A stretch of DNA of 64,000 nucleotides from Strongyloides papillosus. Its lineage: Eukaryota > Nematoda > Chromadorea > Rhabditida > Strongyloididae. Shown here piece by piece: positions 22,993 to 35,560 of this stretch. The notes beneath the pieces are model-generated. The model worked only from the letters and a program-made list of their open reading frames with translations. It made no database searches and had not been told where the DNA came from. The position numbers and the translations under genes were made by a program. The stretch lies in contig SRSI01000020.1 in the NCBI GenBank assembly GCA_005656395.1, positions 372,001-436,000 on the forward strand, read 5' to 3'. Position 1 is the stretch's first letter, and each line of letters starts with the position of its first letter.

Positions 22993-24677
22993 ATGATAGG
23001 TATTGGTGAATGTATTTTACTTTCAATAACTCTTTTTATAATAATATCAACACTATTTTCAAAATATGTTGCTATAGGCCTAATTGTTATTTTAACATCA
23101 TTAATAATATGGTAAGTGAAATAAAAAATAAGATCTGTATTTGTATAATGAAATTTTTCTTCGTTAGGAAAATAAATAGTTGCTCACATTATTGGAAAAA
23201 ACGTAATATACTTGGACCAGAAGGAAAATTTGGTGTTGGAAATCTATTAGAGATTATGAATGATTTTAAAAATTGTGACTTGAAATGGAAAAAAGAATTT
23301 GGGGAAACTTATGGAGTGATGATGGGTTTAAGACCAGACTTAACTACAACAAATTTAGATATCATTAAAGAGGTTTATGTGAAACAATTTGATAAATTTA
23401 TTGATAGAGAAGATTTTATGTCAACTAGTTCAAAAACATGTGATAGTTTGCTTGACAATAATATGCTATCAAGACGTGGAGAAGATTGGAGAAGAATAAG
23501 AAATTTATGTTCACCAGCTTTTACAACAGGAAAAATGAAAATGTTTGTAAAATTTTTCAATGAAACTGTTGACAGAACTATTGAAATATTAAAAAAATAT
23601 GAAACAGAGGATAAAGAAATTGATATGAAAGAATTATGTGATGGAATGACTATAGATTCCATTTTTAAAAGTACATTTGGATATAAAACTGATTTACAGG
23701 AAGACCCTAACAATATAATCCGTGTGTATTGTAGAAGGCTATTTGATGCAAGTATATATGACCCAGAATTTTTGTTTATGCTCTTGTTTCCTGAAATTTC
23801 AAAATTTCTAAGAGTGTATTTTGGATATCATGTTAAAATTAATACAGAACATAACTATTTTAGAAATCTTCTTTCTGAGTGTTATGAACGAAGGAAAAAA
23901 GAATTAGAAAGGGGTGAAAATAATGAGGCCCCAGATTTTTTTAAAGTTCTCCTTCAATCAGTAAATGATGAAGATATTGAAAATAATGATAGAGAAATTG
24001 TTACTGAAAGTGCAACAGAAAATCAAAAAAGGAAAGGAATGTCAAAAATTGAAGCTCTTTCCCAAGGATTTTTGTTTCTTCTGGCAGGTCATGAAACAAC
24101 AGCAAGTTCTGTTCATTTTCTATTATTTATGTTGGCACATCATCAAGAGTATCAAGATAGATGTAGAGAAGAAATCTTAGAAGTATTAGGAGAAAAGAGT
24201 ATTGATTACATAGATTATGATACAGTTAATAAACTAACTTACCTTGATCAATGTGTTAAAGAATGTTTACGAATGTATCCACCATCAGGAAGAATAAATA
24301 GAATGTGTGTTCAAAAAACAACTATTAATGGTATAGATTTCGAACCTGGTTGTTTGGTATCAATACCAATCTTTACCATGCATTATAACGAAGATGTTTA
24401 CCCACAACCAAATATTTTTGACCCAGAGAGATTTTCACCAGAACAAAAAGCAGGAAGAGATCCGTTATATTACATACCCTTTGGATATGGACCGAGAAAT
24501 TGTATTGGAATGAGATATGCTTATATTAGCATGAAAGTTTACCTTGCACGTTTATTATTAAAATATAAATTTAAAACTTGTCCTGAAAGCCTTCCAATTC
24601 CATTAGAAATAACTTCAAGAGGAATGACAAAACCTATCGAAAAATTGTACTTAAAAGTTGAAACAATTTCTTATTGA
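22993..24677 (+). CDS. Cytochrome P450 (CYP3-clan-like), tandem copy 3
   Basis: Exons 22993-23111 (119 bp, MIGIGECILLSITLFIII...) and 23168-24677 code for 542 residues. Landmarks: WRRIR, helix I LLAGHETTA (His where the other three have Tyr), KECLRMYPP, FDPERFSP and FGYGPRNCIGMRYA. It is the most divergent of the four in the B-C region (DFMSTSSKTCDSLLDNNML) and linker (EDIENNDREIVTESATENQ). An acceptor-like TTATAG ends 3 bp before the ATG, fitting a spliced-leader site. The open frame starting at 23010 begins in the wrong frame of exon 1 and runs through the intron, so its first ~50 residues are not real. Confidence 0.93.
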
Positions 24678-25459
24678 TAATCTAATTGTTAACTGTTATT
24701 CATAATCATTATGTATAATTTTATTTGCATTAAAGATTACAATTAAAATATTGTATTACTTTGTTATAATTATGTAAATAGTGCTGTATAAAAAAATTTT
24801 TTAATTCTTTAGATTTTTTTTATTAATCATCAAAGATTTATAAAAATATTATCTATTGTTTCCAATAAATGTAATTTTGAACTAAATGTTAGAGAAAAAT
24901 TCTATAATTGGAATTAAATAATTTTTAATAAACACTCCATGAAATTAAGGTATTTATTTATAATGAAATACATTTGGAAAATATCATGTAATTCCTCTAT
25001 TTTAGCCCAATTTTTAACACAATATGATTTGGATTGAAAAACGTAGATTTAATTGTAATATTTTAATGACTTCTTGATAATAATAAATTTTTTTAATATT
25101 GTAAATAAACTCTACCTAAGATTTATTTTTAAAGTAAGAAATTTTATACGAATTCCATAAATTTATTATATATAATATTTTTTTTATGAAATATTGCGTT
25201 TTTTAAAAATTTATAATAGTTAAGGACATTATATGGTCCTTGATAAACTACAATATATTTAAATGGTGTGATTAATATTGTTTGTTAAATGATATTTTTA
25301 CATAAAATAAAAAAAAACTTACCATTGTAAACATCAAAGAAAAGATAAAAATGAACTTTAAAAGTATGTAAACAAGTTAATTGTCATTAGGCATTTTATT
25401 GCGATTTTTCAGAGTATTGATTCTTGTGTTATTTCAAAATTTGAAACGCAATTTAACAT
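24678..25459. other. Spacer between P450 copies 3 and 4, homologous to the copy 1/copy 2 spacer
   Basis: Its beginning and end both align with the corresponding parts of 18471-19686, while the middle is shorter (0.78 kb versus 1.2 kb). This supports duplication of a two-gene block. Confidence 0.65.
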
Positions 25460-27150
25460 ATGCTTGGTATAGGTGAATATATCCTTGTTTTATTAATTCT
25501 TTATTTAATAACATCAACACTCTTTTCAAAATATGTTGCTGTAGGGTCATTTATTATAATTACTTCAGTAGTATTTTGGTAAGGAGAATAGAAAATTAAA
25601 TTAGCAATTATATTATGATACTTTAATTTTTTAGGAAATTAAGTAGTTGGTCAAATTATTGGATAAAGCGTAACATACCAGGACCAAAAGGAAAAATTGT
25701 TGTTGGAAATTTATTATACATAGTCGAGGATTTTAAGAAAAGTGATTTGAAATGGAAAAAAGAGTTTGGAGAAACATACGGAATACTAATTGGTTTTCAA
25801 CCAGATCTAAGTACAACAAATTTAGATATTATTAAAGAGGTGTTTGTGAAACAATTCGATAACTTTACTGACAGGGAAGGATTTATGCCTAAAGATTCAA
25901 AGAAAGATAAAAGTTTGTTTTCAAAAGGTATGTCGATTCTGCGTGGGGAAGATTGGAGACGAATTAGAAATTTATGTTCACCAGCTTTTACAACAGGAAA
26001 AATGAAAATGTTTGTAAAATTTTTTAATGAGACTGTTGATAAAACTATAGAAATATTAAAAAAATATGAAACAGAAGACAAAGCAATTGATTTGAAAGAC
26101 CTATGTGATGGAATGACCATAGATTCCATTTTTAAAAGTACTTTTGGTTATAAAGCTGATTTACAAGAAGATCCTAACAATAAAATTCGTGAATATGCTA
26201 GAAGAATTATGGATTCATCTAGTTTTGATCTAAGGGTATTACTTTTTTTTCTATTTCCTGAAATTACAAATATTATAAGAGTATATTTTGGGTATCATGT
26301 TAAAAATAATACAGAACATAACTATTTCAGAGATCTCCTTTCTGAATGTTATGAAAGAAGAAAAAAAGAATTAGAAAAAGGTGCGAATAATGAAGCACCT
26401 GATTTTTTTAAAGTTCTCCTTCAATCCGTTAATGACGATTCTGATGATGCTAAAGACAAAGATGAAGAAATTGTATTTGAAGAGGCAACACAAAATCAAA
26501 AAAAGAAAGGAATGTCGAAGATTGAAGTTCTTTCTCAAGGATTCTTGTTTCTTCTTGCTGGCTATGAAACGACAGCAACTTCAATTCATTTCTTATTATT
26601 TATGCTAGCACATCATCAAGAATATCAAGATAGATGTAGAGAAGAAATCTTAGAAGTATTAGGAGAGAAGAGTATTGATTACATAGATTATGATACGATA
26701 AATAAATTAAATTATCTTGATCAATGTATTAAAGAATGTTTAAGAATGTATCCACCAGCAGGTAGAATAAGTAGAATGTGTGTTCAAAAAACGACAATCA
26801 ATAATATAGATTTTAAACCGGGTGTTTCAGTATCAATACCAATTTTTAATTTACATTATGATGAAGATATCTATCCAGAGCCAAATATTTTTGATCCAGA
26901 GAGATTTTCACCTGAACAAAAAGCACAAAGAGACCCACTATACTATATGCCTTTTGGATATGGACCAAGAAATTGTATTGGAATGAGATATGCTTATCTT
27001 AGTATGAAAGTTTACCTCGCTCGACTATTGTTAAAATTCAAATTTAAAACTTGTTCTGAAAGTCTTCCAATACCTTTAGAAATATGTGCCAAGTTATTGA
27101 CAAAACCTATCAAAAAATTGTACTTAAAAGTTGAAACAATATCTTATTGA
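25460..27150 (+). CDS. Cytochrome P450 (CYP3-clan-like), tandem copy 4
   Basis: Exons 25460-25578 (119 bp, MLGIGEYILVLLILYLI...) and 25635-27150 code for 544 residues. Exon 2 starts well before the first ATG of the large open frame: it supplies WSNYWIKRNIPGPKGKIVVG, the hinge every microsomal P450 needs. WRRIR, LLAGYETTA, KECLRMYPP, FDPERFSP and FGYGPRNCIGMRYA are all present. Helices F-G differ from the others (MDSSSFDLRVLLFFLF). The upstream 120 bp match those of copy 2, so copies 2 and 4 are probably sister genes. Nothing suggests a pseudogene. Confidence 0.93.
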
Positions 27151-27804
27151 AACATTTAATCGTCTATTTGTTACTTGTAATAAACATTTTCTAAAAGTTT
27201 ATATATATAGCAGTTTACAATCAAAATATTGTGTTGATTTATTAAAATTGTGTAATAAAATCACATGTAAGACTTTTAATTGATGGAATTTTTTTAAACC
27301 TTCATAAATTATTGTAGATACAAAAAGTATTTTAGTTTTTACTTTAAAGTCTATTATGTAATAAATAATTGGATTACAAATTTTAACTAGTAAATATAAT
27401 AAACAATATCGTGAATATAATTCAACGAATGTTAGATAAATTATAAACTGTTTTTTAATTAAACTTAGTATAACAACCATAACAATTGGACTACGTCATA
27501 AATCTTTTTGGATAATGAATAAGATTCCCATACAAAAAAATCTTTATGATCTAGAAAATGCCAATTTCAGAAAGGCAATAAACTACTCGTTTAAATTTAT
27601 AAAATATATTTTAGCAGAAATACACTGAAAGTAACTTCCAAATACATTTATTTATTATATTTAAATTAAGCTAAGTTTAGATATTCTACAGTTCCATCAT
27701 GTAAAAGAAAAGAAATAAAATATAAGTAGGAAATTTTGACAATAATACCATTAGTAACATAAACTGATAAAAAATATATACAAATAAAAATTGAAAATAA
27801 GGCA
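27151..27804. other. Convergent spacer between P450 copy 4 and the REXO4-like gene
   Basis: AT-rich 3' flanks. AATAAA-like signals occur at several places but are uninformative in this composition. The minus-strand open frame at 27199-27480 is low-complexity and unsupported. Confidence 0.5.
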
Positions 27805-28580
27805 TTATTGTTCCAGTGGTCTAAGCGATATTTGTAAATTTCTTGGATACTTCGACTGTGAAAAACGTCTCTCGAAATCGCTTTTATACGTGTTATAAAT
27901 TTTCATAGCACTTTTTGCATCTTCAACAGAATCATGTTCTCCTCGTTGAATATCTATTTGAAAAATTCGTTTCATTAAATTTTTAAGAGAAATTGTCCTT
28001 TCTCTATCACTTTTGAACTTATCAAATCCTGGAAATCGTGACGTATCTCGAATATAGGATGAATGAAAGTTGTTCAATTTTAGAGCTTTAAGATCTGAAC
28101 GAAGATCGTGACCAACAATAATTCTCCCTTCCAAAAGAAATTTTACTTCATTCCTAACGATACAATATTCTTCACCTAAAAATATCTAATAGAAAATCAA
28201 AATGTTTCTATACCTCTCTCCAAATCCTGAGGGGTAATCCCACTGACGTACGTCCTATAGTCAATTATCGGTTCCTTTACTTTAACATATTTATCGTAAA
28301 TGATTTTTCTTTGGTCACTAACGATGGAAACGCGAGCTAAACCATTTTCCCTGCCTTTGTTTCCAATTCCAACAAATTCACAGTCCAATGCGACAATATT
28401 CGTTGCATTTGTAATATCCACAATACCACCAACTTCTGTGAAATCAAACTGATAAAGATTTTCAATATTGTTGAGGTCATCTACATGTTCTCGATTTCCT
28501 TCTTTACTAGAAACTGATACCAACTCCACAGAGCTGCCACTTGATTCACGATTTTCTGACATTGAGAAATCTAGAAGCAT
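27805..28580 (-). CDS. REXO4: REXO4-like DEDDh 3'-5' RNA exonuclease
   Basis: Two exons: up to 28580-28214 and 28175-27805, with a 38-bp intron (GTATAG...TTTTTAG), in phase through a Gly codon. The first ATG (28580) gives 245 residues. The ATG at 28562 (MSENRESSG, 239 residues) is more likely the real start, because CTTCTAG, a probable spliced-leader acceptor, ends only 8 bp before it. Exo I is ALDCEFVGIG, exo II is VGHDLRSDLKAL and exo III is HDSVEDAKSAM, so the four acidic residues and the catalytic His of DEDDh enzymes are present. The flanking YDKYVKVKEPIIDYRTYVSG is typical of REXO4 (yeast Rex4), which acts in nuclear pre-rRNA processing. The N-terminus is Ser/Glu-rich and lacks the long basic extension of the human protein. 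Confidence 0.88.
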
Positions 28581-29252
28581 AAAACAAAACCACGAATTTT
28601 GTAATCAAAAATTGTACAAAAAAAGTACAAAATCCCAAAAATCATACATTCACTATAAGATATAGTCGAGTAAAATTGGAAAATAGATCGACTTAGCGAT
28701 TTTTAATGAATAATATCAAGCAGTGACAACAATATGATATTCCTATCACGATTTCTGAAGAGAAATTATACAAGTTCAGGAAAATCTTAGTACTTTTATG
28801 TAAAATGGAGGCAGAATGTATTTTTTTCATACGATACAGGAACTACAATATGCTTTAACTTGACTGGCTTTCTCTTTCAATTCAGATTTTTAAATATATT
28901 AATTTGATCGATAGCATATTTTTTTATTATATGATGACGGTTTTTTGAATAAAGAGTCCTATTTAAACACAATTAGCAATAAAAAATAGGGATTTTTATA
29001 AAACAGGGTTACACATATAAATATAATACCGTTATGAACGATGCGTTCAGTAGATTTTTATTTAAAAAATAAGTTGGTAACGGAGATATAGTTTGTAATA
29101 AAAATAAAAAATAATGAGGCGTTGAAATGCCTTTAAAAAATTAATTTAATGCAATAATTTTCTTTTAAAGAGTTAAAAGAAATAAAATTTTTATTTAAAT
29201 TAAAAGTTACTTGTATTATAATATTTTAAAATTGTATTAACAAATTTAAATG
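28581..29252. other. Spacer between the REXO4-like and BTBD8-like genes
   Basis: AT-rich sequence that must hold the promoter of the REXO4-like gene and the 3' UTR of the BTBD8-like gene (both minus strand). No further feature was recognised. Confidence 0.5.
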
Positions 29253-32200
29253 TTAATTTTTAATAGATAAATTAGTTTTTTTTGTTAAGATTCTTCTTGT
29301 CTCTCTGGTAGGGAGAGTCCTACTATCTCCAATAATTGTTGGCACTTTTGTTAACCCTTCTTCGTCTACTATTTTTTTCTTTAATCCTGTACCTGAGGTT
29401 ATCTTTGTTGCTAGAGATCGTTTTGTTGGTTGAGATAAAACTTTTGATGTTGGTGCATCATGTGATCCTATTTTGGTTGCATTTTTTGCTCCTACTATAT
29501 TACCATCATTTCCTTTTATACGCCTTGATATGGTTGTCGAATGTTTAGAGTAGTCTTTCAAATTTTTTATTTGTGGATCTTGAATAGTTTTTGCTAATGG
29601 TACATCTTTAACCATCGGTTTAACAGCACCTTGAGGTTTGGGAGTTATTTCTTTTACAGAAGCTGCTGGTATTCCAGCATCTCCAGAATTTTTTATTCCA
29701 ACAGCTTTATTTTGGTTAACTGTCATAATGACTTGCGTTGCTTCTCTGTCTAAATTAAATGATTTTTGATCAGTTATTCCTTTACTGATTTTTGTTTTGG
29801 AAATAGATCTCGATTTTCTATCACTTGGAGAGGCATTTAAAGATTTTTGACTACTACTTTTCTTTTCTGGTGTTGAAAGAGGAGTGGATTTTTTCTTTTC
29901 ATCTGCATTACTCTCTTCTTGAGAAATTTCTTTTTCCTTTTTAATTTTAGTCATCAACAATAACATGCTTTTTTCTCGTTCCCTTTCATCCATACTTTCT
30001 TCAATAACATGTTCACTTAATGGTTTTTTATCTTTAACTGAACTTTTCCTACTATGAATAGTGTCTATTGTATTTTCAAGAGCTGTACCAACAGAACTAC
30101 TACGTCTATATGTTTTATCAAAACTTGACAATCTCGGTGGTGCAGCTTTAGGTTCTCTCATTTCTATAAATATTCCAGATTCTTGTATTCTATTTTTTTC
30201 TTCTTCACTTAACAAATTGTATGCATCACTTTTGATGACAGAAGCTGCATAGTGGAGTAAATGTTTATCAATTAATTCGTATAACCTTCTACATAAATTT
30301 ATAAATCGTGGATTAAATTCGTTTAGTGGCAAACTTTTAATAATTCCTTTATCTTCAATTTTTGGTTGATTTTCAATTTCATTTAATAGTTTTCCCAGGA
30401 CTTTAAAGCTTCTTACTGCCGTTTCACTACTTAGACTGTGTATCAAACTTGGAAATAAATCTTCAAGAAGATTTAAATTCAAAGCTAATCCTTTTCCATG
30501 GTTTATAAAATTTTGTGATTCCAATAGTAAATCGAAACTTGTACCAATAAATTCAATACAGTATTCAATTACTTCATTTACAAGTAATTTGACAATCTCT
30601 GCCGCCTGTGGCAATTTAGATCTTGGTAGAGATATTTGAAGTTTCTCACAGCTTAGTAATACATCAATTACACATTCTTGATCAATTTTTTGTATTAAAT
30701 ATTCAAGACATTCCCTTTGATATCTTTCATTTAGATACAGAAATACTCTACCTTTCCATATTCTACCAAAATGTCTTGCTTGCCAATCCATAGCTTCCTC
30801 ATACAGCGAATTCAAACATTTTATTTCTGCGAATTGTGGTAATGCATCGAAAATTGCCGAGACACAAATAGAACATGGACGGTGAAAATAATGACATTTG
30901 TAGGCTTTGAAATGCAGTGACACAACGTTACCAAGTTCTGGAACGTCAAGATGTGTTGCTAAAGAAATCAACTCAAATAAATCAACTTCTTCTGGAATTG
31001 TTGTTAAACCCCCATATAAAAAAGTGAGAAGAAAGTTAACTGAAGATTTGCTAAAAACTTTTAGTTCAATAATCTTAGATTTTTTTAATGCTCTTTTGAA
31101 AAAATTACAAGTTATACTCAAAATGCACTTATGAGCATATAAATCTCCATTGGCTGTTTTTAAAATGACATCTGTATCTTCTTGATTCAAGTACATTTGC
31201 AATAAATCTTGGGCTAATTTGCATGCTGTTTTTTGATCATATTGTGGTGTTAAAGAATTTTCTCCAACTGGTGTTAAGTCAAGAGAATTTAATGAATTTA
31301 AAGATGTCACTGAAAGTCTCCTAGACATCATTGTTTTATTTCTGACATTGTGAACTGAAGATATATTACCTCCAGAGGAAAATTCACTTTTTGCTTCACC
31401 ACCCAATCCAATAAACATGTTGAAAATACCTTTTCCTTTATAGGGACTTGTCTGAGAATTACTTTCTGTAGCCGACATACTCATGCCCTCATTTAATATT
31501 AAATTTTCTGAAGTCTCACTATCATTCATACGATTGAATTTATTTTGTCCTTCATCATAACTTTCTGTCATCAAATTACTTGATTGTTCCATCATACTAT
31601 ATTCTGAATATCCTGAAGTAACCATAGATGAAGACATTATATCAAGATTCTGGTGTGATGCTCCGAGTTGTTTGAAACTTGTCATTAAAGGGGTATATTG
31701 AGTGTCATTAAAATCTGTCTTAGACGTTTTTGATGTTACAGAAGGTGTTGAAGATGTTAACGTGGCGCTAGAATTTTCTTTTTTTATTTGATCAAAGTCA
31801 TCTATTGTTTTATCAGTAATTTTCTTATCTTTTGCCAAAGGTGAATTTTCTAAAGAGTCATTTGGAATTTTTAAATTTGGACATTCATTATTTTTAGAAT
31901 CGTCATCTATAAAACTAAATATTATTCACTTTTCAATTAATTAAGCAAAAAAGTTTTAAAAATGTTTATATAAAAGGAAGAAAAAAATTAAATAATGGTA
32001 AAAATAAAGCAAGCGAAAGAGTTTTCCACCTGAAAATGACAACATAAGGTTAAAATGAACCTTTTTCATGCTTTTAGATAAATTAGTAACTGAAGAAATG
32101 TGGTAAAATGATTATAGACAGAATAGTAGAATATTGGATAATTTAATAAAACGTAAACATACCTTTATCATGATTATTGTCACTTTTCTTTTCCTTTAAT

Positions 32201-32630
32201 ATTAGAATATCTTCTTCAGTAGGTGGAAATCTAGATATTTCTTCTTCTGTATAAACCGATTTAACAAAAAATTCTAACCCATATGAATCTATGTCACCTA
32301 TGGCTACCTCCATTATATCATCATTATTCTTTAATTGTTTATCTTTTGCTATGGCTTTAATAGTTGGTTCAATATGCCTTTGAAAGAATCCCGGTGCTCG
32401 AGCTCGTAATATACATTTGTGAACAGCCATTTTTTTTCCGTCAGCTGCCACTAAAAGAAGATCAGCCGTCTCCATATCATCTATCTATAATTATTGAAAA
32501 AAATTAACAATAATAATAATAAATTTTTACTCACTAATGACGTCATTTTATTCTTTAGAAAAATTGCAAGTCTTTTTTGAATTTGTTCTCTTTCAAATTG
32601 ATATTGCTCCACAACAACGGCACTTCTCAT
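29253..32630 (-). CDS. BTBD8: BTBD8-like protein with two BTB domains
   Basis: Three exons: 32630-32535, 32484-32163 and 31906-29253, with introns of 50 and 256 bp, both in phase; 1023 residues. TATAG ends 1 bp before the ATG at 32630, a likely spliced-leader acceptor. The first BTB/POZ (~33-130) begins METADLLLVAADGKKMAVHKC. A Ser/Thr-rich linker follows (to ~360). The second BTB (~370-470) has DTDVILKTANGDLYAHKC, then a helical BACK-like region (~480-650) with CSICVSAIFDALPQF. The tail (~700-1023) is Ser/Lys-rich and probably disordered. Two BTB domains with this CXXCV..I segment resemble vertebrate BTBD8, whose long form works with AP-2 in clathrin-mediated endocytosis. That orthology is inferred from architecture. 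Confidence 0.8.
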
Positions 32631-35560
32631 GCTATAGTTATGGAGTAATATTTGGTATTTATTACCAAAAGGAGGAGATATATATTTATAAGTATAATAT
32701 TAATGAATTTCTTTAAATATTTTATATGTAAGTTGAAAAAAAGAGAGAGAAAAGTAAGAAAAACTTCCAGTCAAGTTGAAAGAACTTGTATTCTTCTTAA
32801 ACAACTCTCCTTTTATAAATAAATGTATATATTTATAATCAATTAGTTTTTCTTTAAATATTTAAAAGAAAAAAGGGATATTTTTTTGTATTTTTGCACA
32901 ATAAAATATTGTCCTTTTCTTGAATAAATAAATGTTTCTTTATAAAGTCACAATATTATATAAAATAAAAATTTTATGAAACATTAAATAGTTGTAGTAT
33001 ATTTTTGAAATACCGAGGAGAGATATTCATCAAAAAAATTTCTAAACCAATATATATTTATGGATAACTTTGAAATAAAATGATAATATAGTAATACTTA
33101 GATAAATTTCTTTACTCTCTGTTTAGAAGTGTATTAGTTTGTTCTTTGACAACTAAAAAAATAAAAACGTTATGTATATATATTTTTTTATGAATAAGAA
33201 AATTGTTAAATGAAATAGTTTTAATAAAAATTTGTACTTTTCTCACTGAGGAAATAAAAGATAAAAATATTATATTGCTACCTAAATTATATTAGAAATT
33301 ATTATAAAACAGCGTTCTTTTTTCTTTAATTTAATAATTTATTAATTCAATACAAAAATATGTATATTTCTCATAATAATAATAAAAGGGTTATAGAAGA
33401 AAAGTTTTTATTATATGTATAAAAATTTTGAAAAGAATGTAATATAATATTAAAACAAAAAGATATGCTTAAAAAGTTTGTAAACATATAGTATAACTTT
33501 TGTTCCAATAATAATAATTATATTTACTTATGTTAAAATCATAAATAAGCTAAATACTTTTGTGCTATTCACTACATTGGTGCAAAACTTTATAAATTGC
33601 TTATTTTTTAAGAAAAAAAATTGAAAATGAGTAGTCCTTTTATTTTTAAGCTCAATGTTATTAATTGGCAAAGAAAAAAGATGGTACATGAAATAGAAAA
33701 TAACATGTATATAGACATTAGAATGAATGTAGTTTCTATTATTTTAACAATAATCGATTTATATTTAATAAAAAAGAATTAAAAATCATTAGCAAACTGT
33801 TACTATAATTGCTATCTAAGAATATTTTAAGGAATTTATTTCCTTTTTTATCTTGGAATATACAATTTCTTATTAAAAGTAATATTCAATCATGACAATT
33901 AAATAGTGTATGTGAACTTGAGTAGATAATATATATGTGTGATAGTAAGATAAGCTACATCTATATATATATCCCACTACAGAGACATTATAGTAGAAAT
34001 AGTAAATTGGATAGAAAATTTGGAAACTATACAATTTATACAATAAATGTATATTCTATATTTAGAATTAAACTCCTAGGATATACTGTTAACTAGAAAA
34101 CTTTCTTCTATCTCTTTAAAAGATGACGGGTAATTAAAGAAAGCTTCAATCCATAAATTTATCTTTACATCAGAGCAGCTGGTAATGAAACATAATAACA
34201 ATATAAATTTTCATATTATCCTATCATTAAATTAATTTTTATTATCTATATTTTTTAATAATATAAGTAATTTTCTAATTATTTTTAAAGTTCTAGTATG
34301 CCTCAATATTATATTTTACTACTATAAAAGTAAATGTTTCATGAAATTTTATATATAACACTATGCATTCTTTAAAAATTATTATATTTCAACAACCTTA
34401 AATAATCATTTTTAAACTTTTAAACATATAAAATTTTATTATAATATAAAGGTAGTAGAAGAATAGTAAAAACTACACATAGAAAGTTAAATATTTTTTG
34501 AATAAATTTATATTTCTAAAAATTATCTGCTTTATATAATATCTCTTTCATAGCACATTAAAGGGATATATATTAAAATGTATATTGTCTGTTAATAGAA
34601 AAATTAATAGAATAGGTAATATTATATAAAGTGGAATAAATATATAAATTTTTATCAACATTTTTTGTTTTTTAGTTAGATTTTCATCACCATTAGATTT
34701 ATTTAAACCAAAGATGAACTTTTGATCAATTTAAAAATATTATTTACTATGAATAAAATATGAATGGAATAAAATAAAATAAAAAAATAAGTTGTGAAAT
34801 ATAACAACTTTTGTCAAGAATAAAACACATAAATTATAAAAAGAAACTTTAACTTTAGTTTATTATTAGTTTTATATACAAGAATAAATTGTTTATTAAC
34901 AACCATTATATCACATTATTTTGTATCTTTACGTACTGCAACGGCTATATATAAATATATAATGCTATATTTCATCCTCGTGTACAATAAAAGTGGTACT
35001 TCTATCAATAATAGACTGTAGAAAAAGATAATATTAGAATAATTATTATAAGTTTAGTTAAAAGGTAGAAGTAGGTGTTGAGGAAAGAACAATAAACAAC
35101 ACCAGACATTTTAAGGTCACACTTTAATCATAAATAATAACCAAAATTTTATTTATCTCCGTATATCTTTTAAAATATTATATTTTCCTTCCATTTATTA
35201 AAATTATATTTACAAGCATCTTTTTACAAAATATAAACATTATATATTTTACCCACATCAAATGTCATAAATGGTTGTTAATAAACATTATTTTGAGCAT
35301 CTAATAAAAAATGTAGAATTTAAAAAAATTACGTGTAAAAAAAATATTTTTTGTCACATTGATAGAGCAATCCATAAAAAAGATATCATATTTTAAAATA
35401 GTATTTTTTTTCAAATAAAAACAATAAAAATAACAAAAAAAAACATATTTATAAATTTATTATATATGGATATATTTTATGAAAATAAAAAATCTTTAAA
35501 TACCCTTCAATTGAAATTATCACCATGTATGTAAATATAAAAGTAAAATATAAAAAAAAA
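32631..35560. other. 2.9-kb spacer between the BTBD8-like and kinesin genes
   Basis: Very AT-rich, with no open frame, repeat pair or RNA gene recognised. It should contain the BTBD8-like promoter and the kinesin 3' UTR (both minus strand). It is long for this otherwise compact genome. Confidence 0.5.

Noticed and set aside
23010..23167. Long N-terminal extension of P450 copy 3
   Set aside because: It reads exon 1 in the wrong frame and then through the intron; the spliced 119-bp exon gives the anchor shared by all four genes.
17165..26129. Antisense open frames of about 95-112 codons repeated in all four P450 genes
   Set aside because: They recur only because the sense coding sequence is conserved and have no domain or independent signal.
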